Of a DNA stretch of 10,586 bases, positions 5,267-10,586 are shown piece by piece. Under the pieces are notes generated by a model. The model did no database searches, was not told the origin of the DNA, and worked only from the letters and a program-made list of their open reading frames with translations. The DNA comes from a bacterium (GTDB lineage: Bacteria; Spirochaetota; UBA4802; UBA5550), in assembly GCA_024224995.1 (NCBI GenBank), contig JAAENB010001094.1, positions 1 through 10,586 of the forward strand, in the 5' to 3' direction. Both the position numbers and the translations under genes were made by a program. How positions within the stretch are numbered: position 1 is the stretch's first letter; every line of letters starts with the position of its first letter.

Positions 5267-7699
5267 TTACTTCTTCTCAATCAGCTCCTTCAAAGTAATT
5301 TCGCCAATAAGCTTCTTTCTGGAGTCCGTAATTTTACCAAAGAGCTCTCTTACTGTTGCCTTAAACGGAGACCTTTTCCCAACAGGAATGTCGAAACCGA
5401 TCTCGTAAATTATTTCAATGATATCTACGAGCTTAATATTCTGAGATGAATTAGCCGGAATATAGCCGTTTTCATCGTCTTTTTTAATAAATTCCCGTTC
5501 CACGAAGAGCTGCGTGTAAAAATCGACCTGGTCAACATTATGGGAGACAGTTTGAGAGAGCTCCGGAAAGTGAGTGGAGCCTTCTCCTCGTTCGAATTTA
5601 CCGTAAATGTGGTGAAGAATGGCAATACCGTAAAAAAGATTCATCTGGCGGTTATCGGCGAATGCCTTTTTAAGGCTTTTATAGGATTCCGGGTGCATCA
5701 CTGTGTATGATACCTCCGCGCCAAAGAGGATAATAAGTGATGAACTGTAGATGAGAAGCAAAAACAAGGGAATAGAAGCCAGGGCTCCGTATATGGCCAG
5801 TTTTCCGCCGCTCATATATTTCGCGTAATACATAAACAGGAGCAGGAAGATTACCCATACAGTACCGGTAAAAGCGGCTCCAATAGAGGCGTATTTAAAG
5901 GGAACCTTGGTATTTGGCAGGCTGATATAAACCAGGAGAAAAAGCACCCATATAAATATAAAAGGAGCTAAAAAGTTAATTAAATAGGCAATGAAGCTTG
6001 TTCCTTCATGTTTAACCCATGATTTTCCCCTGTCCGGAGAAACCATTATTGTACCGCTGTTCCCCACTGCCCAGAGTTTTTTTTCGCTGAAAATAAGCTG
6101 GTTGATTTGATTCTTGGTAAGAGCGCTTTTAATGGAATTCCAGCGTTCCCCGCCGTCAAGTGTTTGTATCATCATTCCCTTATCCGTGGCCACAATACCT
6201 TCGGATTTTGAGAAAAAGTGGAGAGCGGTATAGTTGAACTCTTTGAATTTTCTAATTCCCCAGGATTCTCCGCCGTCTTTGCTTACCAGGATTATGCCCG
6301 AGCTTCCTGTTATCCATATTGTTTTGCTGTCAACAAAATAGGCTTTGTTCAGGTTAACATAACTTGTTTTTCGTTTGGCTTCTTCCAGTTTTTTTAGTTT
6401 CCATGTCTCTCCTCTATCGGTGGTCCAGAGGATTTGTCCTTTTCTCCCGGTAATTATCCCTTTATCTTTATGGAAGGCGATTGAGTAAAAATTTGAGCTA
6501 ACATCTTTCCATATTTTTACTTTCCATGTTTCTCCGCCATTGGTTGTGCTTAAGACCATACCTTTTTGCGGACCACTTAAAAATGAATCGGGCTTGGGAA
6601 TAATAAATCCTCTTTTTTTATCCAGCATGTGGATATCTACCAGATTAAAGTCCCCCCATTTTTTCAGACTCCAGTTTTTACCGCCATTTTCCGTTGAAAG
6701 TATGGCACCAGTAGAGCCGGTTATCCAGCCCGATTTACCTATGAACTGTATGTCGGAAAATTGTATTTGTTGAATTGTGATATCATCAAAACCTGTATCA
6801 TCTATTTCTTTAAAGACTTTATCCTTTTCGTTGTCAAATATATAATTCCGCTGGTTGTCAAAGTCGATATTTCCGATCACGTTCATGGAACTGAGCTTAA
6901 TGCTGGTATTTTTTAGTGTTATATTATTAATTGTTGTTTTGGTTCCAACGGTAATGCCGCCCTGGGGACCCATTACCTGGATTGAATTATAGCTGGGTGA
7001 GGAGAAAAATTCGGAAACCATTCCCGCAGCAGCAGGACCGGCAACAAGCATAACAGGACCCAGTGTCAATGCTGCCCAATAGTAGACTATTCTTAAGAAA
7101 ATGGGTCTGTTTTTCTTTACTTTCCAGATATCATTAAGGGATTTTTCCAGTACGCGAATAAGAGCCGTTGCTGATATTATCATCACAATTGCTCCAATTC
7201 CCCCTATTTTCCCGGCATTTTCAATAAGGGCCGTAAGAGTATTGAGTATGGGATCCAGGTCGATATTAAGGTTATATTCCGCTGCCAGGTTTCTGATTGT
7301 AGCGAATACATCTTGTTTCTGGTCCGCTTTTTGAAACAAGGAATACATGATAACACCTACGGAGAGGGTTGGAATCAGTGAAACAATAACTGTGTACGCA
7401 ATAGCGGAAGCTTTGGAAATACAGTCATCAATAAGGAATTTCCTGGCAGCAACAACAAAAACCTTGATAGTATTTGCCAGTTTATTCAGGATCTTACTGT
7501 CACCGGTCTCTCCATGGTATACATGGTCAACAAAGGTCATAACCTGCTTTTTTTTGATTTCCAGGGTCTCTTTTAATTTATCAGCTCCCTTTTTCGGCTC
7601 AGTGCTTTCCGGGACCGTTTCTTCTACCTGGATTTTCGTATCCTGCTCGGGAATATTTTGAGGTTCATGCGTGTTTTTGTCTGATGAGTTCGTGGCCAT
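5267..7699 (-). CDS. YihY/BrkB-family inner-membrane protein with an inserted Ycf48-like beta-propeller
   Basis: 810 residues. ATG at 7699-7697 has AAGGAG 8 bases upstream. An acidic, low-complexity N-terminus (1-75) precedes the YihY/BrkB membrane domain, which is split in two: TM helices at about 98-120, 165-185 and 203-228, then 568-592, 603-627 and 634-660 with the ILFGAEVSY segment. About 330 residues lie between TM3 and TM4 (231-566). They hold six Asp-box repeats: STENGGKNW (335), STTNGGETW (384), TTDRGETW (426), SKDGGESW (473), TLDGGERW (513) and SPDRGKSW (554), spaced 39-49 residues, most preceded by a G-x-x-G strand as in Ycf48/BNR propellers. Lys/Arg between TM2 and TM3 (KVKKNRP) fits a cytoplasmic loop, placing the insert in the periplasm. 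A cytoplasmic tail (about 685-810) looks like a winged helix. YihY proteins were once misnamed RNase BN; their function is not settled. It converges on the TonB-like gene with a 24-base gap and no evident terminator. Confidence 0.9.
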   Translation of the reverse strand: MATNSSDKNTHEPQNIPEQDTKIQVEETVPESTEPKKGADKLKETLEIKKKQVMTFVDHVYHGETGDSKILNKLANTIKVFVVAARKFLIDDCISKASAIAYTVIVSLIPTLSVGVIMYSLFQKADQKQDVFATIRNLAAEYNLNIDLDPILNTLTALIENAGKIGGIGAIVMIISATALIRVLEKSLNDIWKVKKNRPIFLRIVYYWAALTLGPVMLVAGPAAAGMVSEFFSSPSYNSIQVMGPQGGITVGTKTTINNITLKNTSIKLSSMNVIGNIDFDNQRNYIFDNEKDKVFKEIDDTGFDDITIQQIQFSDIQFIGKSGWITGSTGAILSTENGGKNWSLKKWGDFNLVDIHMLDKKRGFIIPKPDSFLSGPQKGMVLSTTNGGETWKVKIWKDVSSNFYSIAFHKDKGIITGRKGQILWTTDRGETWKLKKLEEAKRKTSYVNLNKAYFVDSKTIWITGSSGIILVSKDGGESWGIRKFKEFNYTALHFFSKSEGIVATDKGMMIQTLDGGERWNSIKSALTKNQINQLIFSEKKLWAVGNSGTIMVSPDRGKSWVKHEGTSFIAYLINFLAPFIFIWVLFLLVYISLPNTKVPFKYASIGAAFTGTVWVIFLLLFMYYAKYMSGGKLAIYGALASIPLFLLLIYSSSLIILFGAEVSYTVMHPESYKSLKKAFADNRQMNLFYGIAILHHIYGKFERGEGSTHFPELSQTVSHNVDQVDFYTQLFVEREFIKKDDENGYIPANSSQNIKLVDIIEIIYEIGFDIPVGKRSPFKATVRELFGKITDSRKKLIGEITLKELIEKK

Positions 7700-7737
7700 A
7701 GCGTAGACTCCTTATTTTACTATTCCAATATGAATAT

Positions 7738-7766
7738 GTTATATGATATTTTTTCAAATGAGTCAA
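7738..7766 (-). promoter_or_regulatory. Sigma-70 type promoter for the membrane-protein gene
   Basis: On the minus strand TTGACT (7766-7761) is followed after exactly 17 bases by TATAAC (7743-7738), each a 5/6 match to consensus. Transcription would start near 7731, leaving a leader of about 30 bases that includes the AAGGAG site. Position, strand and spacing all fit the gene starting at 7699. Confidence 0.7.
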
Positions 7767-7939
7767 TTAAAAATATATATTTTGATGGCAGTTTATTCTT
7801 TTTTCCGTTGACAAAAAAACTATAAATCAATTAATAGTACCGTCGCACGTCACAGAGTCGCATGGATCTGAAGTTTTGAATCAGTAATACGGTCTTTCTT
7901 CATTCCCTGACATTGTAATAAATAAATTGAAAAAAAAGT

Positions 7940-7967
7940 TTGCCTTTAGGGCGGATTTTTATATAAT
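7940..7967 (+). promoter_or_regulatory. Promoter for rpsU
   Basis: TTGCCT (7940-7945, 4/6), a 16-base spacer and a perfect TATAAT (7962-7967). The start of transcription would be near 7974, about 37 bases before ATG 8011. This also argues against the in-frame TTG at 7927 as translation start, since it would lie upstream of the message. Confidence 0.6.
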
Positions 7968-8010
7968 TATAGAACTTAATAAATTTTATCAAAAAAAGGA
8001 TGTGGATTTT

Positions 8011-8280
8011 ATGACTAGCCCTTTAGAAGTGTATGTTGATGGAGATGTTGAAAAGGCTTTTAAAAATTTAAAGAAAAAAATGGCATTTGAGGGTATTTTC
8101 AGAGAACTTAAGCGAAGAAGATATTACGAGAAGCCCAGCGTTGAAAAGAAGCGGAAAAAAGAAGAAGCAGAAAGAAGAAGACTTAAAAAGCTGAGAAGAA
8201 TGGCTGCACAACAGACACGAATGAAGAAAAGCTACAAGCCCGGCGGCGGCGGTGGAAGAGATCAGGGCGGCAGGAGCTAG
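8011..8280 (+). CDS. rpsU: 30S ribosomal protein S21
   Basis: 89 residues from ATG 8011, with AAAGGA (7995-8000) 10 bases upstream. The body matches S21: a short beta start (PLEVYVDGDVEKAFKNLKK), then the basic signature ELKRRRYYEKPSVEKKRKK (32-50) and a long Arg/Lys-rich helix. Classical S21 is about 70 residues; this one carries a C-terminal extension of roughly 20 residues ending in a Gly-rich segment (78-87, five glycines in a row). S21 binds the 30S platform near the anti-Shine-Dalgarno end of 16S rRNA and affects initiation. The gene has its own promoter and an intrinsic terminator, so it appears monocistronic. An upstream in-frame TTG at 7927 would add 28 residues unlike S21 and is rejected. 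Confidence 0.93.
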   Translation: MTSPLEVYVDGDVEKAFKNLKKKMAFEGIFRELKRRRYYEKPSVEKKRKKEEAERRRLKKLRRMAAQQTRMKKSYKPGGGGGRDQGGRS

Positions 8281-8304
8281 TCCGAATAGCTTCTGAGTAA
8301 TGAT

Positions 8305-8332
8305 TTGAACCGCGTAATAGCCATAATAAAAT
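8305..8332 (+). promoter_or_regulatory. Candidate rarA promoter overlapping the rpsU terminator
   Basis: TTGAAC (8305-8310, 4/6), 16 bases, TAAAAT (8327-8332, 5/6). Transcription would begin near 8339, inside the loop of the rpsU terminator, so the message would lack the 5' arm and could not form the hairpin. Some promoter is needed here, since the terminator should block most read-through from rpsU, but this assignment is based on sequence match only. Confidence 0.35.
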
Positions 8333-8353
8333 CCGGCACTGCCGGATTTTTTT
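8328..8353 (+). terminator. Intrinsic terminator of rpsU
   Basis: Arms AAAATCCGGC (8328-8337) and GCCGGATTTT (8341-8350) form a 10-bp stem around a 3-base loop, with seven consecutive T residues at 8347-8353. It lies 48 bases after the rpsU stop and only 20 bases before the rarA start. Confidence 0.9.
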
Positions 8354-8372
8354 ATGGAAATGGGAAGATTTC

Positions 8373-9653
8373 ATGAAAAACAGGGATAATTTCAGTCCCC
8401 TGGCAGAACGGTGCCGACCACACACTTTTGTTGAGTTTATTGGCCAGGAACATATTATAGCCCGGGGTAAGATCTTACAATCGATCATAGAAAAGGGCAC
8501 GGTTTTTTCCCTGGTCTTATGGGGAGAACCGGGATCGGGAAAAACAACCCTGGCTTCGCTTATCGCGAAGGAATGCTCCATGGAATCCCATTTTTTAAGC
8601 GCAATTTCCGCGGGGGTCTCTGACGTTCGAAAGGTCATTAGCCAGGGCAAAAAGAACAGGGACGAAGGAGTGCAAACCCTTCTTTTCCTCGATGAAATCC
8701 ACCGCTTTAATAAGGCTCAGCAGGACGCTGTTCTGGGAGCTGTTGAATCGGGCGATATTGTTCTCATTGGCGCTACAACTGAAAATCCGTCCTTTAGTGT
8801 TATTTCCCCCTTACTCTCTCGTACCAGGGTCATACGGCTGAATAAACTGAAAGAAGAGGATCTTCTTGAAATCATAAACAGGGCAGTGGAAAATGATGAG
8901 TTCTTAAAACAGGGGAATGCCCGGTTTAACGAGGGAGTTCGTGAAAAAATTGTGGCAATTGCCGGAGGCGATGCCAGAAGAATGCTGAATGTTCTTGAAA
9001 CCGCCTTTTACGTGTCAAAAGACGGGCTTATTACCGATGAAACAGTTAAAGAGGCTGTAGTCAATTCTGTTGTCTACTACGACAAAAAAGGAGACAAACA
9101 TTACGACACCATATCGGCCTTTATTAAATCCCTGAGAGGCTCCGATCCCGATGCTGCTGTCTATTACCTGGCGAAAATGATCCTTGCCGGTGAAGATCCC
9201 GAATTTATAGCCCGGAGGCTGGTTATTTTCGCGTCCGAGGATATAGGGAACGCCGTGCCCAATGCTCTCACTATGGCAGTTTCCACCCATACGGCAGTAA
9301 AAAATATCGGCTACCCGGAATCGGAAATAATCCTTTCCCAGTGTACGACCTTTTTGGCCTCGTCTCCCAAGAGCAACGCGTCCTATAAAGGCATAAAAGA
9401 AGCCAAACAGGTAGCCGCCAGTACAAACTATGAGATCCCTCTTCATATTCGGAATGCCCCTTCCAACCTCATGAAAGAGATGGGATACGGCAAAGGATAT
9501 AAATATCCCCATGATTACCAGGGCCATTTTGTCCGGGAAGAGTATCTTCCCGCGGAAATAAAAAATAAGACCTTTTACCAGCCCACGGAAGAGGGCGGGG
9601 AAAAAGCGATCCGGGACCGGTTAAAGCGATTGTGGCCTGAAAGATATAAGTAA
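8373..9653 (+). CDS. rarA: Replication-associated recombination protein A (AAA+ ATPase)
   Basis: 426 residues, close to the 447 of E. coli RarA/MgsA. The AAA+ core shows Walker A GEPGSGKT (51-58), Walker B LLFLDEIH (103-110), sensor 1 GATTEN (133-138), the LLSRTR arginine-finger region (147-152) and sensor 2 GDARRMLN (199-206). The C-terminal half has the conserved tetramerisation region (KGDKHYDTISAFIKSLRGSD, then ARRLVIFASEDIG) and the PHDYQGHFV motif. The family acts at stalled replication forks and single-stranded/double-stranded DNA junctions, where E. coli RarA interacts with SSB. ATG 8373 is preceded by a modest GGGAAG 5 bases upstream. All catalytic residues are present and no frameshift is seen. 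Its TAA stop lies within the first copy of the 46-nt repeat. Confidence 0.95.
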   Translation: MKNRDNFSPLAERCRPHTFVEFIGQEHIIARGKILQSIIEKGTVFSLVLWGEPGSGKTTLASLIAKECSMESHFLSAISAGVSDVRKVISQGKKNRDEGVQTLLFLDEIHRFNKAQQDAVLGAVESGDIVLIGATTENPSFSVISPLLSRTRVIRLNKLKEEDLLEIINRAVENDEFLKQGNARFNEGVREKIVAIAGGDARRMLNVLETAFYVSKDGLITDETVKEAVVNSVVYYDKKGDKHYDTISAFIKSLRGSDPDAAVYYLAKMILAGEDPEFIARRLVIFASEDIGNAVPNALTMAVSTHTAVKNIGYPESEIILSQCTTFLASSPKSNASYKGIKEAKQVAASTNYEIPLHIRNAPSNLMKEMGYGKGYKYPHDYQGHFVREEYLPAEIKNKTFYQPTEEGGEKAIRDRLKRLWPERYK

Positions 9654-9695
9654 TCGGTCGCCCTGCGGGCGGGGTAATCGGTGATCGGTTAAGAG
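9650..9695. repeat. 46-nt palindromic dispersed repeat, copy 1 (after rarA)
   Basis: It begins GTAATCGG, followed by the stem CGCCC-TGC-GGGCG (9659-9671), then GGGTAATCGGT and GATCGGTTAAGAG. It aligns without gaps to 10350-10395 with 37 of 46 identities. It contains three ATCGG units and overlaps the rarA stop codon. A further small hairpin GCCGC-A-GCGGC lies downstream at 9714-9724. Confidence 0.8.
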
Positions 9696-9769
9696 AAGAT
9701 GCCTGTAGAAAACGCCGCAGCGGCAAAAACATGAAATTTTAAATTTTAAACTTTTTTTGGAGGCGAATT

Positions 9770-10345
9770 ATGAGTAACGCGTATGATAAACTTTTCGATA
9801 TTTTGTATACAAAGTCTTTTATATATCGAGAGGATCCCCCTTTTAAGCTGGTATCGGGCAGGGAGAGTTTTTATTATTTTGACTGTAAGGCTACTACCCT
9901 TGATCCTGAGGGAGTCGCTCTTGTTGGAGAGGTTATGCTGGACAAGGTTGAGGGAATTATCAAGGAACTTGATGTTCAGGCTATTGGGGGACTTACCCTG
10001 GGAGCAGACCCAATATCGGTCTCAACTTCTATTGAGGCATATAAGCGCGGCAGTACATTATCACCCTTGATTATTCGTAAAGAAGCCAAGAAACATGGCA
10101 CACAGAAGTGGATTGAAGGGGCTGCTGCCGGAGTTAAGAACGTTATTGTCATTGATGATGTTATTACTACAGGCGGTTCTACAATTACCGCTATTGAACG
10201 GATGAGAGAGTCCGGGCTTACTGTCGTGAAAGCTGCGGTGCTGGTAGACCGTGAAGAAGGCGGCAGAGAAAGTATTGAGGCTACGGGCGTTGAAGTGGTT
10301 TCCCTCTTCTCACGGTCCGATTTCGACAAACGAAGACTTGGGTAG
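9770..10345 (+). CDS. pyrE: Orotate phosphoribosyltransferase
   Basis: 191 residues; ATG 9770 follows GGAGG (9759-9763) by 6 bases. It converts orotate and PRPP to orotidine 5'-monophosphate, the fifth step of de novo pyrimidine synthesis. Visible signatures: FKLVSGRESFYYFDCK (25-40), GGLTLGADP (73-81), the mobile catalytic loop RKEAKKHG (103-110) and the PRPP-binding motif VIVIDDVITTGGST (125-138). The length is in the short PyrE class (about 180-215 residues). No other pyr gene is in the window, so it is not in a pyrimidine operon here. The leader has the A/T-rich stretch AAATTTTAAATTTTAAA and no clear promoter or attenuator. Copies of the 46-nt repeat lie about 75 bases before the start and 4 bases after the stop. 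Confidence 0.95.
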   Translation: MSNAYDKLFDILYTKSFIYREDPPFKLVSGRESFYYFDCKATTLDPEGVALVGEVMLDKVEGIIKELDVQAIGGLTLGADPISVSTSIEAYKRGSTLSPLIIRKEAKKHGTQKWIEGAAAGVKNVIVIDDVITTGGSTITAIERMRESGLTVVKAAVLVDREEGGRESIEATGVEVVSLFSRSDFDKRRLG

Positions 10346-10349
10346 TAAG

Positions 10350-10395
10350 GTAATCGGAGGCCCGGAGGGCCGGGTTATCGGTAATCGGTCAAGAA
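10350..10395. repeat. 46-nt palindromic dispersed repeat, copy 2 (after pyrE)
   Basis: It begins GTAATCGG, followed by the stem GGCCC-GGA-GGGCC (10359-10371), then GGGTTATCGGT and AATCGGTCAAGAA. Compared with copy 1, the outermost stem pair is G-C instead of C-G (a compensatory change), the loop differs and the flanks are nearly identical. It starts 4 bases after the pyrE stop codon. Confidence 0.8.
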
Positions 10396-10397
10396 CA

Positions 10398-10450
10398 ACA
10401 CCGGATGGGCCGGGGTCTTCGGCTCCGCTCAGACACCGGATGGCCGGGAA
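10398..10450. repeat. Short direct repeat around a TCGGCTCCGCTC spacer
   Basis: ACACCGGATGGGCCGGGG (10398-10415) and ACACCGGATGGCCGGGAA (10433-10450) are near-identical direct repeats. Between them lies GTCTTCGGCTCC and then GCTCAGAC, whose ends GTCT/AGAC are complementary. It looks like a second class of intergenic repeat placed directly behind the 46-nt repeat. Confidence 0.5.
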
Positions 10451-10586
10451 AAATACGTCAGAAACTGTGTCGATACCAGGGTCTGTTTTACGAAGATGCT
10501 CCGGAAAAGGGTTTGGTTCTGAGAGACGCTGCAGTGCAACGCCTTTACTGGCTGGTTTCAGGTCAGGGCTATGGAGATTCCGGGAA
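10405..10586 (+). CDS. Possible 5' part of an unidentified gene running off the window
   Basis: A reading frame is open from 10354 to the window end; its only ATG is at 10405. From 10441 it reads WPGKIRQKLCRYQGLFYEDA and then PEKGLVLRDAAVQRLYWLVS, with composition and codon use that look like a real protein. No ribosome binding site precedes ATG 10405, and the first 12 codons lie in the short direct repeat, so the true start may differ or the piece may be a gene remnant. I do not recognise the family. Another + frame (ATG 10440) and one minus frame are also open here, which weakens the call. Confidence 0.3.
   Translation, partial: MGRGLRLRSDTGWPGKIRQKLCRYQGLFYEDAPEKGLVLRDAAVQRLYWLVSGQGYGDSG

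Larger units (their letters stand above)
7700..8010. other. Divergent intergenic region between the membrane-protein gene and rpsU
   Basis: A/T-rich 311 bases carrying a leftward promoter (7738-7766) and a rightward promoter (7940-7967). Positions 7838-7925 show no repeat, hairpin or coding signal that I can support. A perfect TTGACA at 7808-7813 on the + strand lacks a good partner at the right distance. Confidence 0.6.

Noticed and set aside
7808..7837. Rightward promoter with perfect TTGACA at 7808-7813
   Set aside because: The best -10 options at 17-18 bases (TTAATA, TAATAG) are poor, and the candidate at 7940-7967 is better placed for rpsU.
7927..8010. 28-residue N-terminal extension of S21 from TTG 7927
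   Set aside because: It does not resemble S21, and the predicted promoter (7940-7967) lies inside it; ATG 8011 has its own ribosome binding site.
10310..10585. Minus-strand open frame overlapping the pyrE 3' end and the repeats
   Set aside because: It has no start in the window, overlaps pyrE and runs through both repeat types; Pro/Ser-rich content suggests an artefact of G/C-rich repeat sequence.
10440..10586. Alternative + frame from ATG 10440
   Set aside because: No ribosome binding site and Arg/Ser/Gly-rich composition typical of an out-of-frame reading; the frame from 10441 looks more protein-like.

Overview
This 10.6 kb chromosomal window has moderate G+C and A/T-rich intergenic regions, and reads as ordinary bacterial housekeeping sequence. 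Gene content (an EF-G paralogue, a TonB-type protein, an S21 protein with a basic tail, RarA, PyrE) and the TonB protein imply a diderm bacterium. Spirochaetota is my best guess, but it rests on overall sequence feel, not on a diagnostic marker, so it is a weak inference.

Layout. Positions 2-145 hold the last 47 codons of a probable Y1 (IS200/REP-associated) transposase. Positions 146-830 are noncoding and contain two related long palindromes, an imperfect terminator-like hairpin and candidate promoters. A rightward cluster follows: an EF-G-like translational GTPase of the EF-G2 type (831-2942), a sugar nucleotidyltransferase with a left-handed beta-helix C-terminus (3017-4327), and, beginning on the next base after its stop codon, a single-spanning TonB-like protein (4328-5242). 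This cluster converges on a leftward gene (5267-7699) encoding a YihY/BrkB-type inner-membrane protein whose third periplasmic loop carries about 330 inserted residues with six Asp-box/Ycf48-like beta-propeller repeats. A divergent promoter region separates it from rightward rpsU (8011-8280, ribosomal protein S21), which ends in a strong intrinsic terminator, then rarA (8373-9653) and pyrE (9770-10345). A 46-nt repeat lies directly behind the stop codons of both rarA and pyrE. The last 190 bases hold another short repeat and a possible gene start that runs off the window.

How the genes relate. There is no single pathway. EF-G2 and S21 act in translation, RarA in replication-fork maintenance and PyrE in pyrimidine synthesis. 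The nucleotidyltransferase and TonB-like genes are probably translationally coupled, which hints at an envelope-related pair, but that is inference. The most unusual object is the membrane protein with the inserted propeller. The most interesting noncoding structures are the two repeat families, one of which shows compensatory stem changes between its copies. I see no CRISPR array, tRNA, rRNA, complete insertion sequence or defence system.
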